A stretch of DNA of 64,000 bases from Formicarius rufipectus (GCA_013399695.1 VXAU01001099.1:372001-436000); one strand, 5' to 3'. Counted from the first letter of the stretch, positions 47,754-61,507 are shown. Numbers and translations: made by a program. Notes: generated by a model not told the origin, from the letters alone.

Positions 47754-50700
47754 TAAATTTTGGACATAGGCCGCACTCCTCCTGTTGCATACAAATGTGA
47801 AGGGACCACTCAATATTGACATTACAGGAAACACTTGAAGAATTACTGCTCTGGATCTGAAGAAGGAAAAGACCCCAGAACTCACTTTTTTAGGGCAAAA
47901 GGATGAGAAAAATGATTCATAGTTCACTATTTAATATTTGGAAAACTGAGTTCATGTGATTATTCTTTCTCTTATTGGGAGATCCACAGCAAGCTGTAGC
48001 TATAAAGTGCAGTTTATTAGGCTGATAACACACAGACTTGCTAATTCTACATCAGTTTAGGCAATAACTTGCACTGGTTACAATGGCAAGGAGTCAATAT
48101 GACATATATGATGTTATTTCCTTTACCAAACTAGAACTCTTTGGATTTGAATTAAGCTCCATTGTCACTTACCATCTGCACCAGAGTTGCTTTCTTTGAA
48201 GGAAAAAAAAAAAAGAAAAAAAAAAAAGTAAACAAGAGGATCTACCCTTCTACTGTTTGTGCCATGTAGCTGAGTTCACATAGAATGCTTCAAGTCATTT
48301 AAAACAAGTGTCTTGGCAACCAGGACCATATGCTCCCTAAATAGTCCATCAAAGTCAGAATGCTAATATGACTTGCTGTTTTCTGCTGCTGTTGTTTTTC
48401 CCCAAAATCAACCTTTCATTCAGACAGTGATGATTTTCATGAAATCAGAAGAAAGCACAAATCTTGTAACAAATTCCATTTTAAGAGATGTTTCTTTAAT
48501 CTGTAAAACAAGTCATAAAATACTCTAGAGTAATGTCTTTTAAATTAAACATTTGCCAAAATGCTGTGCTAAGGTACTCCATGATGTTAAATGAATGAGA
48601 AGAAATTCTCTGTGATTGCCTTTCTAATAAGATAAACAAACTTGCCTCTCATCACAATACCTTAATTTATTACATTTTGTATGGGAGTCACTCATGAACC
48701 ATCAATTATTTGCATTGTATGTTATTTTCCTTCTGTTCTTTGTTGTTATTGATGTCTCAGGTGTTGTGTACCACTTGTGACACAGTTATAAACTTCTGGC
48801 CTTTTGCAAAAGGACATATTGAATCGTGTTCTCAGGCTAGATCCTTCTCAGCACAGAAGGTGTGTGTTGGTGTTTCATTTTGTCCATTGCACATCCTGAT
48901 ATTTCCTTCCCAAATAGGTGCACTCAGTCATCTAATCCAGCTGTGCTTTCAGATACCATTTCCTCTTTGGGTTTCTTTAATAAAGGCAAAATTTTTCTGT
49001 GGTCACCAGTGACTTCAAAGGGTCTGACAGAGAAATTTTTATCATCTCATTTTTTGTCTCCTTGTAGTTTGCACACCAAGTTTTACTTTGCCACTTATAA
49101 TTCCTCATTTTCTGTTGTCTGCTAATTATAGTTTCTTACCTCTTGTAATGGTTCCCATGAAACAAGGCCTAAAGCTAGTAAGGGGCAGTCATTTTGCACA
49201 GTCATTGTTATTAATCCGCACAGATTAAGGCCAAAACTTTGTGGCAGGACCTGTCTCCACATCTAGATCTTGGCTGGCTCCATCCTCCTGATGTGCTTCC
49301 TCTGGATGTGCTGACTGCGGTGTGCCTCAACTATGGAGCTTTAACTTTCATTTGTTAGTGCATTCCTATGCTGACGTAGTCCTATGTCTACCATTCCAAT
49401 GACAAAGTGTCTGGGAAAGCAAAGAAAGAAGGACCTTTATATCCAGAATTTTCTACTCTTTTGACCAGCCTTGCGTGTGAAGGCTCTTTGCTCCTCAGCT
49501 GTGCTCTGACTTGGGTCAGCAGCTGTCCTTCTCCTTGAACTATTGTTATCAGTGAGGGAATACTGCACACATGTATCTATCACTACTTCGTACTACTACA
49601 CCAGGATTTATAATCTACATATGCTCCAGGTTTTCAAAACCTCAGAAAGCGAGGACCATGGACATTGGACTGTTTATATGCCAGCCACTGATTTGGACAA
49701 GAAGTCAAGAACAGTTTAGAAAAAGCGCTGTGATCTAGACAAAACTGAAGTCATGGGAAAGAATCCTGTTGCATTAACCTTTGGATTAGATCCCTGCCTA
49801 AATCCAGCTAAGAAATAATCATCAGAGTTTTTCTGTTGGCAAAAGTTGCAGGTCACTTATTTTGTTGTCATCTGTAGATGCTGTTCAATAGGAACAAAAT
49901 GAAGGTTGTTGAACTTGCCGTAAGGGGGAAGTCCTGGGATAGACTGCAGCCATTTATTCAGGAAGTAGATTGAAAGACCTGTGTTATAGGGTTAGTTCAG
50001 AGTCTGTGATAGAATCTATCACATTAAAACTTTAAAAATGTATCAGAGAGGCCCCAAAATGTTTTGATCCCTCTATCTAACTCTCCTTATAACAGAGGTC
50101 CCATAGTCACCCATGTGTTTTGCATGTGTGTTTGTCAGCTATTTCTGAAGCTGCACAGATGAGGTTTTGGGATAAGAATGTAACTCATTTCCATCTCTGT
50201 AACTGTATTATTAAAATATCAGATGTGGGTGTTTTCCTCTGTCACATGAGAACTTCACTTACTAATAAAGGCTTTCTCTGCCTGTGGCTACCGAGTCCAC
50301 TGTGCTTCTCATTATATTCTTGTATCTTTCTTATTTCTACAAATGAGAACAAATCAAAATGCAGCATGACTGTCCATAATTTGCATACTACACATACTGT
50401 AGTTTCTCCAAAGGTGACATATTGTCAGCATCTGTAAGTTATTTATCTGCAAAAGGTGTAAGATGAGTTCCAGAGGAGTGTGCATTGCTAGGAAATAACT
50501 CCCTCTTCAAACACACACCAGCTGCTTTCCTTTTTCACTGGGGTGTTTGCATCATGTCACCACCTGACATCATTTGCCCTGGAGGCTTCAGGAAGGAATA
50601 GAACGATTGCCATGTTAATTAGAGGAGAGTGATAAAACCTGATGTTTTATTTATTTTCTTGAAGAGGGATTTGTGTGTCTTATCTTGTTTTATGGTAATA

Positions 50701-51649
50701 TTTTTATGATTAATTTTTTGAAGTTTAGCTCAGAATCAGTTCCCTGAGGAACAAGTGCTACGGCAAATTACAGAAGCCTCCAGTGCTTGAGATTTGTCAG
50801 GAAAATTAACCCACCCATGGCTGCAGTTAAACAGTCATCACATGCTCAGGGAGCCAGCTTAGTTTTTGGTGATGTCTTAGGTAGAATCAGATATAAATGC
50901 TATTAAAGCCTTTATCTTTAATGACAAAGATAGAAACAATACTGTGATTAAAGCCACTACTTTAGAAACACTGCAAATACCTGTCAGCTGCAGCAACTTA
51001 TGCCAGGAAGGGAACAGTTACCTAGGTCCATCTGACAGAGGTTCAAGATCTGAACACCTTCACGGATCTTGGCCCACAGTGGCTCTTTTGCCTGACAAGT
51101 AACAACACGTATATAAAATTAATGTAAGAGTCATCAATAGCTGGCAGAACTCATGGAGTGTGTTGCTGCATTGCTGCTGTAACTACAAGAACTCATCACA
51201 CTTGAATGAGGTCAAAGTAAGCCTGAATGTAGTAGCGGTAATTTAAAGAACACAACTCTCCTCTCTGAACACAGCTGGACTAGAAAGCTGGAGAGTAAGA
51301 CAGAAAAGAATAATTGTGCTTTCTTCCATCTCACATTTGTTGTAGTTCAATTTTAGGTTCCAGAGGAACAGACTATGCTGTCACACATAATAAAACCTTT
51401 GTTGAAAATCAAAGTTTTCACCTCTTTCTTGTGAATTTCCACAGAAATTTATTGTTTAAAGACTTGACTTTTATCGACATCTTGCTTTAAAGATCCATCT
51501 TATGTAAATGACCTGACTGGACTAATCCATGCTGCAATCTTGGTATTTGTATTATAATAGTCGCTAAAGTCTTCAGACATATGTATTTATCTTCAATAAG
51601 ATGATATCATTTCCAGAAACATCTATAACATAGAAGAAAGCTTAGGTGC
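47754..51649. other. Unique DNA, no gene seen
   Basis: A double A-run separated by G occurs at 48,203-48,227. Frames at 48,710-49,125 and 50,120-50,437 (87-105 codons) have no recognisable domain. No repeats are identified by eye. Confidence 0.55.
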
Positions 51650-52245
51650 TGTCCTGATTTAATCTGGGATAGTTAGTTTTCTATTTAGTAGCTGGTATTG
51701 TGCTGTTTTTTGGCTTTAATATGAGAATAATGTTGATAACACACTGATTTCTTTTTTAGTGGTTGCTAAATGGTGCATACTCTAAGTCAAGGACTTTTCA
51801 TTGTCTCATGATCTGCCTGTGAGGAGGTGCCCAAAAAGCCAGGAAGAAGCAGGGTTAGGACAGCTGACCTGAACTTGCTGAAGGGATATTCCGTACTACA
51901 TAACACCACCCTCAGCATATAAATAAACTGGATTTGGCTGGCAGGCACCTATCACTGCTCAGGAACTGGCTGGGCATCACTCAGTGGGTGGTGGGCAATT
52001 GCCTTGTGCATCACTTCTTTTTCTTGGGTTTTATTTCTCTCCTTTTGATTACAATTATTTTTGTAATTGCTAATACTGTTGTTATTTTTACTTTTACCTT
52101 GTTTCAATTATAAAATTGTTCTTAGCCCACAAATTTTACTTTTTTTTTTCTTTTTTTCCCCCCAATTTCCCCATCATTTCACCAAGAGGAAGGGAGTGAA
52201 GAAGTGGCTGCAAGATAATTAGTTGCCAGCTGGAGTTAAAGCACA
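51650..52245 (+). mobile_element. Solo LTR, avian ERVL family, about 0.6 kb
   Basis: It starts 'tgtcctgatttaatctggga' and matches a widespread avian ERVL LTR that I recall. Shared blocks include 'gttagttttctatttagtag', 'atgagaataatgttgataac' with 'acacactgat', 'aagtcaaggacttttca', 'ggacagctgacctgaac', 'aagggatattccgtac', a TATA element 'catataaataa' at 51,916-51,926, the 'cccacaaattttac' block after a degraded AATAAA-like 'tataaaat', and the 3' end 'agttgccagctggagttaaa' plus 'gcaca'. No internal viral genes or primer-binding site follow. Flanks ggtgc and atggg do not form a clean 5-bp duplication, consistent with age. A C-rich/T-rich patch at 52,141-52,165 corresponds to the pyrimidine block of the consensus. 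Confidence 0.9.
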
Positions 52246-52763
52246 ATGGGTGGAGGAAAAGAAGACTCCAATAAAAGAAAGACCATTTAGCTCATACTAA
52301 CTTTAAGCACAGAATAAAATCAATTGCCATTCAGCAAAACATTTAAGTATTTGTCTCATTGAATTTATCTCATCATCTATTTGAGTAAATAAGGTTTTAT
52401 ACTTGGGTAGAGTTTACCTCAGCAGGACTCTGGTTCTTAATTGTGGCTACTTGAAGCAATTGAAATATGAATGACAACAAAAACACTAATATGTGACATA
52501 AATTAGAATCACACATTGACAAAAATGCCTCTGAAAAACTACAATGTCTTTTTTACAATTCATTGTAGTTTCTGTTGAAAAACTTCTGAGCTTACCTTTG
52601 AGGTCTTTGCCCTGGCTCTGATTCTAATAAAAAGTTGGTTTTATGCAAATAGCATATTATTCACAGTTTTTCAGTGTCTTGTGCTCGATTACATTAGCAG
52701 CTTGCCTTCTGTACTTGCAGTCTTGCTGGTAATAATGTTACAGATCATATAATGAAGTTAATA
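52246..52763. other. Unique DNA, no gene seen
   Basis: No frame or repeat is recognised between the LTR and the hairpin. Confidence 0.6.
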
Positions 52764-52788
52764 ATGAAAGTGACTGTGTCACTTTCAT
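52764..52788. repeat. Perfect 11-bp hairpin with 3-nt loop
   Basis: 'atgaaagtgac', then TGT, then the exact reverse complement. It is compact, with three GC pairs in the stem, and no T-tail follows. Its role is unknown. Confidence 0.9.
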
Positions 52789-53099
52789 CATCTGTACCAC
52801 CAGTGTACATGGATGAATAGAAACTGCTGCGATAATTTTGGAAATACTCCATAATCCACCATGTGTGAGAGGCTTAACCCATCAGGTGTGAAAGCTTTTG
52901 GCCATGATCTACCTCTCTTCTCCAAGACCGTTTCTTTCTAAGAAAAAGAAAGGATTTTCATGCTGTTTCCTAAGGCTTCATCTTTAGATTTTATTAAAAC
53001 TATTATTTGGATAGAACAAAACTTGTCAGTCCAAAGAAAATGGTACATAGACACAGTTTTTGCTCTAATTGTCACAGATTGGAGCAATACGTTCTTGAC

Positions 53100-53260
53100 A
53101 ACAATTAGAATGCTTCACTTTACAAAACTGTTTATGTAGCATCTGAATTATTTGGGCTAAGTTTCATTAGGGTGATTAATATGCATGACACTGCATCACA
53201 ATATGAAACCCATCAAGCGTGGATTGTTTATTTTATTGTTGTTGTTGTTCATTTGATGGT
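53100..53260. promoter_or_regulatory. Candidate conserved element with POU/homeodomain-like sites
   Basis: 'gattaatatgcatga' at 53,174-53,188 joins a TAAT core to an ATGCAT palindrome, typical of POU-homeodomain sites. Complex sequence lies on both sides, and a (GTT)4 follows at 53,238-53,249. The call is from motif appearance only. Confidence 0.22.
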
Positions 53261-56200
53261 ATGCCATTTAAAAGCAAAACCACCCCTGTCAATAAGATCT
53301 CAGTGTCTTTTCATAGGCTCAGTCTCAGTTCATATTTCCAAGATATGATTATGTTTTTTAAATGTTAATTTATATGCATAGTACCTTTGTTATATATGCT
53401 TTATAAATAGGATTTGGATTTATAATATAGACAGAAACTAATTTTCACGTCATTGGGCTTTTGAGCTTTTTTAGAGATAAACACTACAAGGTTTCCTTCA
53501 AAGACTTTCAATTAATGCTGGCTCAGGATATGCACCCATAGTCCTGTGACTTGGGTTTGCCTCTGAATAGCCCTGACTTCAGATGAAAAGCAATTGGAAT
53601 TGGAAATGTGTGGGCTTGCTTCTTTTTTTCTCAAAGACTTGTAGTACTGTGAATTCTGCCAAGACCTTGAACCTAATGCATATTTGTACCCTTTTGAAAA
53701 ACTAGGAGGAATCTAAAGTATTGAACAAACCATAAAATCTAGAGTTTCCTATTGGTTTAGGTTTCATTTTAAATATTTCTGTGAATTTGGGTAAAAGCAT
53801 CTCAATAGCATTATACCATGAAAAACTCCTTGTCAATCCAATTTCTGTAGATCTATCCTGGTTCGATTTCTGTGAAGCTTGTCACATTTTGCTATAAGAA
53901 AAACAATTAAGATTGAAAGGAACAGAACTAGTCAGAAGGGTGGTAAGGTGCATGAGAAACTGAACTACAACTAAGAATTGGGTTGAAGGGATCTTTGTAG
54001 CTGAGATACTGAAACCTCATCTTGCTTTTTATTGATTATCCACTTGTAATTGTGACCAGTGTGATATGCAATGCTTTTGAAACATGCTAATATTTCAAAG
54101 CTAGAAAGGATACCAATAAAGAAGAAAGATCCAGGTACTATACAGAATTTACTGAGTGACCTTGAGGTTCTCGAGTAATGGAAACAGAAGGTCATGCATA
54201 TCAGAACTAATATAAAATTTTGGGCAGTATTTATCAATATTTCGCACTAGGAGGGAAGGGAAATATGCTTGATATTTTGGTCTGTCTTGGTATGACAAAC
54301 CTGTGGAAAAAGAAAATATCACTCTACAGTGTCTCAGACAAAATGTTTATAACAGAAATAGCAAATTATTAGCAACTTGTATGAAAAGCCTTTGTAGTTC
54401 TCATTTTTATTCCTGTATGGGTATTGTGTGATAAGATTTTTGTCACTGGGAGCTACAGGGATGGTTTCTGTGAAAGGGGAAAGGGAAAGATCACACTGAC
54501 AGCAGAAGGTAGAACTGGTGATTTGTATTTCTTTTCCTCAATAGCATAGTTAAGCTCTGACACACGTCCACTGACGTACAAGAAAGGTGAACTGTCTGGG
54601 GTTTGTGACTTGGTAGAAATATCTAGTGTCAAATCTTGTAAGACTAAATAACACAATGTATTAGAGGCTAATAAACAGCCATTAACCACCCAGCATTCAG
54701 ATTTACCAATTACCACACTGTTCAAGGCCATGGACCTGCTAGCTGTGGCTGACAACATCACATTAATGAATCTCAAGTCTTAACCTCCTGGAATTCATGA
54801 ATAACAATTTGACTCCATGTAACTTGATTACTATGAAATGGAAACTTTAGTTGAGTCTAAACAGTGGTTATGAGGTTGAGATGAGAGAAAGACAACCCTA
54901 CTCCATCACTGGTAATTTAAACTCATACAAAACTGAGCACCTGTCACAGTGATAAATGGGTTTTCTTGTTATCTTGCTGTCGGTATCATTTCCCAGTCAG
55001 ATTCCTATCAAACACCCAGACAACACGGTGGAAACCAAGGTACAATTGTCTTCATTTTATTTTTCCTCCAGAGAAAAGGGTAAAGGTTGCAAGATGCTTA
55101 TAAATGTGATTGATTTCATTTTCTTTGAGTCATTCCCAGAACACAGTTTAATTTACTTGTTTATGCAAACGTAAGGTTTTTATAGTCATCACAGAAGAGA
55201 GAGTTGCTCACTGTTTACTAAATCCAAGCTAAAGCCACAACTACCCCAAATAAGGAGGCATCCCAATGAATTACAACTTTCAAAATCCAATTTGCTGTGT
55301 ACGATTAAGAGAAATATTTTTTTTAATCTGTTTTGCTCTGGATACGTGCCTCAAAATTCTGAGTGTCCTCAGCTTGAGAAATGAGACTGAAGGTATAATG
55401 TGAACAGACTCCTTCCTTGCAACTCCTCTGTTTTCCTTCCAGCTATTTTTTTTCCTCAACTTGATTTTTTGTAAGTTCTTTTTTGGTTTAAATCTTTTGC
55501 AGAACAGATGTAGAAAGATCAAGAAAGAGGGAGAGAACGCCCAATATTTAAAAATATTGAACCTGGAAGAATTTTCCTTCCTGCGTTAAACAGCATGCCT
55601 GACTAGACAATCACCATGGTCATTTCTGAATATACAAGCTATGCATAAGCTGTCATCTGGTGTCTGTATGAATAAAGAGAATTGTCTCATCCTGACCTAT
55701 TTGACAGGTTTAGGATTAGCTCTATAATACTGCGGAATATTTTTAGCCTTCTACAAATGCAGTGCCATGCATCCAACAAGATCATACTGAACATTTATTC
55801 ACTCTTTCTGGACTGTGGTCTTAAAATATAAATTTGAATGTTCATGGAATTTCCTGAACATCTCACATAATAGCTTGTGAACAAGGAGTGAACCTTCAGC
55901 AGATCAGAATAATATTGTTGATTTCTTTGAAGTTGTAGCTGAATTTTTCCCTTTTGTATAACATGTGAAGTAAGCAGAAGACTCAGATTCTTTCTGTCTC
56001 TAACTGTTGCTTTTCCATATCCTCTCCCTGGAGTGACACAAGTAGCAAACTGTAGGTCAGTCTTTCCCTTTTGAATCAGTATCTCTCTGTAGAGGAAAAT
56101 ATTTATATTACTTGACTGTGAAACAGAAGGTGAGAGGAGAGACGAATTTTGCCTGACAATTACATATTTGTCTCCTCTTGTGAGACAGGAACCTGCCTTT

Positions 56201-57519
56201 AGAAGATGCTATAGCAAGTGGTTCTGTATTTTAGCTGATAGTCAATGAAATAACAGTCTTGGAGAAGGGAGTAGAAGGATCATTTTTAAAAGTGGCAACA
56301 GGGTTGTTTGTACATTGACAATAAAGTAATCGAATACTGTGTCCTCAGGACAGTCTCCAATGGAGGGGCACTGCCCAAGGCCAGTGAAGTGCTGCCATTG
56401 TCTTCCAGCAACAGACAAAGCAGTGCTGTGTAATGAGTGGAAGCAAGAGGAAATCCATCAGCAAAAAGTCAAAAGTGGAGATGAGAAGTGACTAGATAAG
56501 ACAGCAATTGTCAAAATGTTCCACTGTAGAATTTCTGAGATGTGAAATTGAGTCATGTCAGGTATAGCAGAGAATTGAAACCACTTCTTGAGTGAACCTT
56601 CATCCACTAAGTCTGTATCCAGAGTAAGTACGTGATACTTCCTCCAGTTAAGTTTGGAAAGAAAGGATTGAGGTGTGCTAAGCTCTTTGAAAAAAAAAGA
56701 TCCTGTAAGCCAACATTTCAGGAGCATGTTTCAAGCTTCATTCTGACAGGAAGGGGAATGAAAGATGTTTTTTATTTTCTCCTATTGCCTACTAGTTAGT
56801 TGTAGATGTCCTCCTCAACATGCTGTCTGCCTTGGATACAACCTGAACATCTGAATTTTCTGTCAGTTCTGGGCAGTGGTTCAAATACAAGTTCCTACTG
56901 TTTACCTATTATAGCACTTCTCATTAGGTCATTAGTGAAATCCTCTGCTTGATTAAGAACTGTGTGATTTATGACATAGGATAAATCATCCCAAAGAATA
57001 AAATCTTTATGCTTCTTACCTGTTTCATCAGGTTACCCTTTTATCAATGGTCAGGAAAGACAGTCCATGATGTTTTGGGATGAAAAAAATGGAACTTAGC
57101 TAGAAATATGTGAAGTTTTGCTTTAGTTAAGTTGAATGTCATCCTTTCTTTGAAGAAGGCCAAGAAGACAAGGGAAAAAGTACACTTTATCCACTGTATT
57201 GACATTTGGGTTTTGAAAGAACAAAAATATGTGAGCTGCACATACTATTAATATTAATAAAATTTAAAAAAATCCTCTCACAAGGACTTTGTGTTAATCT
57301 TACATGATTCAACTCCTGGCTGCATAATGAAGATCTTACATATTTAATAAGCAAATTGAAGTAGTCCCAAATGAGTGAACAGCATGGTACTGTAAAAAGA
57401 AATTGGGCGGAGGCGAGAGGGGAATCCTTGTAAGGAGGGAATGGCTGAAAAAACAGCGATGTACTGGCATTTTTATGTCTCCTATCAAATGTCATTGCGA
57501 ATTGAAAATGGAATGTTTG
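53261..57519. other. Unique DNA, no gene seen
   Basis: Frames of 80-107 codons (53,971-54,237; 54,453-54,776; 55,280-55,522; 56,458-56,727, all minus) lack recognisable domains or neighbouring exon-like partners. No repeat families are identified. Confidence 0.55.
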
Positions 57520-57540
57520 AAAAAAAAAGAAAAAAAGAAG
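57520..57540. repeat. A-rich tract with G interruptions
   Basis: This is an A8-G-A6-G type run. The minus-strand 125-codon frame starting at 57,564 crosses it and begins with a run of F, which marks it as spurious. Confidence 0.85.
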
Positions 57541-60500
57541 CAGTAAGTTTCTATATAACCTCATGAATGTAACTCCATTGTTTCCATGAAATCAGATTAA
57601 AAAGGTCATCACTCTACATATGAAAATATCATGGCAGTTATTCTATTGCTCTTTCAATTTGAAATAGGCACTTGAATGTCTTCAAAGAGAAATAGATGAT
57701 ATTCTATAATTAAAAGTAAATTTTGATTTACAGTGGGGGAGATGATAAGAACAGATCCTTCCATGCTGCTGATGTAGACATGCAGCTTATTCAGGAATAA
57801 AAGAAACTGTCTGAAGGATGAAAGGAAAATATGATTAAATTAAAATGTCTGTGGTATGAAAATGTTCATGTGAAAGGAACTGAAAAATTCCCCCTTCTTG
57901 TGGTGTTCTACAAGTGACTCCTTTGGGTAAAGCCTTTGCCATAGCAACAGATAAAACCTTTATGAGGTACAAAGATTTGCTAAGAAAATGAGAGTTTTCC
58001 ATTCCAGTTCTGCTGATGTCTTGAAATGAAATTAAGTCTGGCATAAGATTATCATCCATTAGAAGATGTATTTTTTAAGGCTATAACAACAAAGAATCTA
58101 GTGGTGCGTTTACAAAGTAAGATACACATGTCCTGCATCTTTTTGCTGAAGATGAGGAGAGAAATTGGAACCCAAATGAACTTTAGCTATGTCTGCTGCT
58201 CTGTCATTTGTTCTTTCTCTTTCATGTCTACTGATTTTTGAAATTTGCATTTCTGGTTTGATTTTAGCCTCTCAATCATGCCTTATACATTTTATATTTT
58301 TCACATTTTTTACAAATATTTATATGGAAGCATTGAGAAGGATCTCTGCATTAGTGCATAACTGTTCTTTCCACTTCTGCTGGTTCAGTTCTTTGCTTTG
58401 CACTGCATCCCTTTCTACCTCTCATTGTATTCTCTCTTCTATGGAAAATCAGAGACCCAGGCCTTCCCTCATGCCTTGTCCTTGATTTTGTTTTTCAGTC
58501 ACCAACAGATCTCCATGGCACTTACTCCTTCAGTTAGGCTTTTGCTTCTCTTCATAGTGAGTCTCTCAATGCCTTTTTTTTAGGATTTCAGTTCTTGTAT
58601 ATTTTCAATAGTGTCTCTGTGGATAGTTTAAAATTGAAACTTTCTCATTCTGTGCATTCTTATGAAGACTCCTAAAAGCAGAGCTACAAAGGTTTTCATT
58701 ATGTCATCATCCTCTTCACTGAAGGACCCTGCTCTTCACAAGACACGGGCAGATATCTCAGAGGATTAGGGTGAGTCAAGAGGATCATCTGATTGTCTGG
58801 CAGAACTATGAGTTTCTTGGCATTTGCACTCTTGAAATTTAAACAGTGCCCATTATAACTTCACATGGACCTTTTCCCCAAGCTATGCCAAAAAAAAATC
58901 CACTTTCTAGTTTCATCTTTCCTATTTGCCTTTACTATCAGAAACATAAGTTTGTGACTGGAAATCCTCTGTGCTACAAATTGCTGTAGCAATTTGCTTT
59001 CCATCATTGCTTTCCATGATTTGTACCCTGGCCAATGTTTATTCACTGGCCTCCTCTCCTGGCCTATTTATCTTTTGGCCCTTTTTCATTCCTCCTTGCA
59101 TGAGGGATCTGTCCTGATATTGAGGAACTGGGATTACAAGATCAGAATGACAATGTGTGAGATAGAAACCTCTGTCTGCCACTTGGCAATCAGCACTTTG
59201 CAATGCTTTTCCTGGCTGCTATCAAATCTCTGAGTTACGCTTTTCTCTGTTTGCTTTTATTTTTATCATCAGCTTGGTCCTTGAGTGTTTTGTGAAAGCT
59301 GGAAGGGCAGCTGAGTTGCATCTCCCATTTCTCTGTCTTGAACACAGATTCTCAATGTATCAGTAGCTTGGGACTAATGAGGGCATTCAAATGGGGCTCA
59401 GAAGACAGGGTCATGGTTTTTCACTGTGTCAGCAGTGGGTCGTGTTCTGTACCAAGGAGGTCTCCCACTCACTGCCTCTGGGAACAAATGAACTCTGGAG
59501 ATAGCAAAGCAAAATGTGGCACCACTTGGGTTTCATCTCATCACCTCACTCAGCATGACTATATGACTGAGCCCTAAACAGCTGCACTACCCTGTCCTTA
59601 CACTGTTCCATGGGATGTGCAAACAGAGTCATATCACAGGATAGAGAACCCACCTCAAAAGTAAAATAAATTACAAAATAAAAAACCCAAAAAGTGTATA
59701 AAAAAGTTTTCAGCCATTCCAACTCAAGACATTTTTTCCTTGCAAGTGCCAAACATTCTATACACTCTCTTTCCTGAACACCCCGAGGTATGTGATTAAA
59801 CTTACTTTTCAGAGCAATTTTGGTATTAAAGCACCTCTTTTACTGCCTCTGGCACTTCATTCAAGGAGAGGAAGTAGAAAGCAAAGTGAAAGCCAAATCA
59901 ATTAAATGGTGGGAAATCAGTCTTTTCTTTAGAAAGCCTTTTTTTGTTTTATTAATCATCATAGGATTCCTTTTCCTTTAGCTGGCATGTGACAATAGGG
60001 AGAGTAAGGATGCTGATTACTGGCTCTTTTTATCCTTCTGGTTCAGTGTAGACAAATACAGTCACCCACCTGCTTACACACATGTGACCACCTTGCCTTC
60101 AGCATGCATATTGCTTTTGTCTGATGTGTTTGTCTGCACTTGAATTTATATGTTTATGTATATAATAATTGATTATTTTTCCAAGTGTTTACTTTGCCTT
60201 CCAAGCACTCTGTATGCATTACAACCTTCCTGAACTACAAAACTGCCTTTCACATTCAGCGTGGGTTTGAATGAACTGGAATTTTCTCATGTCCCAGTGC
60301 AGGAAATTGTAGATTTTGGTTTTCTCACACCATGTCTAACATACCATATTTTGGTATGGGCAATCTGATTTGGGGGCAATCACTGGAATTACTTCTGTTG
60401 ACTACATAGGCAAAGAGCTGAGGGCAGCAGACTGTCTGTGGATGAGGCAGGAGGATGCTGTACCACCTGCTCTGATAAGTCCAAAATAAAAGTCTTCTTC

Positions 60501-61280
60501 TCAGGAAGCCACTCCTGGCTCAGGACTGTATTAAAGAAGTTAGTGATTTTCGCATGATTTAAAGTGAATGTTTACAGCAGTAGTGACTTGTACTTTAGAA
60601 AAGCAGTCATAAGTTTGGTCCATGCTGGAGGTGGTCCTTTTCCTTGTCTGTCCATTCAGAAACATATGTGAGAGAAAATAAGATTCATTGTGGATAAATT
60701 CAAGTACACTTTAAATTTCTTGTATGTGCTATTTATTAGGCTGCCTGTTAAAAGGTATATGCATTGTAGTGGTTTTCTCTCAACCTCTTCTTCCTGGTGT
60801 ATGAAGGACCCCCTATATGTGTTCCCTCTGTGGCAGAAAATTTGGTTTATCTCCTTTAAGCAGATGCATGGGGACCTGATTCCCATTTTCCATCTCTCTC
60901 TGAAAGTCAGACCTTTGAAAAAGGTCTTACCCCTTCCTGTAGACAATTCCTGGAAACAGAACAAGGTAAGCAAAATACATCATCTGCAGGTGTTCATTCA
61001 GTGAAAATGTCAAGGCTATTCAAAATCTTTTTTCTCTATAGCAATTAGTTGCCCTGCATGTCAAACAAAGGCTCCACCACTTAAACTTCTGCTTTCTTAG
61101 CATTGTACTGCACATGGATCCCAAAATTCAAGGTCTTCTAGGAAATCCAGGTCACCAGTCAACAACAGGGATGATGAACTGTGGAAGCTCAGGATCCAAC
61201 CTGTTGCTGTTGCTATTTTCAGAGTTCTCAAACTCTGATTTACAACTCAGTTACGAAAGTGAAAATAACTCACAGTATTT
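57541..61280. other. Unique DNA, no gene seen
   Basis: The region 59,940-60,190 is complex and could be a conserved non-coding block. Frames of 60-105 codons (58,189-58,485; 59,338-59,577; 60,656-61,004) have no recognised content, and several are open on both strands. Confidence 0.55.
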
Positions 61281-61507
61281 TTCATAGATGGTAAACTGAG
61301 TCACAGGGAAGGGCAATGAGAGCACATTAGCACAGAGTGGCCATGCCTGGGCTCCCAAAAGGTGACCTGGGTCACTTCTGGGCTTGGATCCTCCAACCCC
61401 AAGGAAGGTCAAATGGTGACAAGGCCTCTTGTCCATGGTCAGACAGCAGTCCTGTGGAAGTACCAGGATTTGAGGCCCGAGGTCTCTTCAATCTCAGGAC
61501 ACTACTT
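61281..61507 (+). repeat. MIR-type SINE, interrupted
   Basis: 'agatggtaaactgagtcaca' with 'gggaag' (61,287-61,312) matches the MIR GATGAGGAAACTGAGGCACAGAGAG segment. 'cttgtccatggtcagacagc' (61,428-61,447) and 'gtaccaggatttgaggcccg' (61,460-61,479) match the following CTTGCCCAAGGTCACACAGC…AGCCAGGATTTGAACCC segment. About 115 bp of unrelated sequence separates the halves, so the element seems to carry an old insertion. The 80- and 130-codon plus-strand frames across it are repeat-derived and not genes. Confidence 0.75.

Noticed and set aside
54453..54776. 107-codon minus-strand frame with mixed composition
   Set aside because: It is superficially protein-like, but no family, signal or splice context is recognisable, and this length is expected by chance in six frames of 64 kb.
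57187..57564. 125-codon minus-strand frame starting with a hydrophobic run that looks like a signal peptide
   Set aside because: The run of F is the translation of an A-rich tract, so the apparent leader is spurious.
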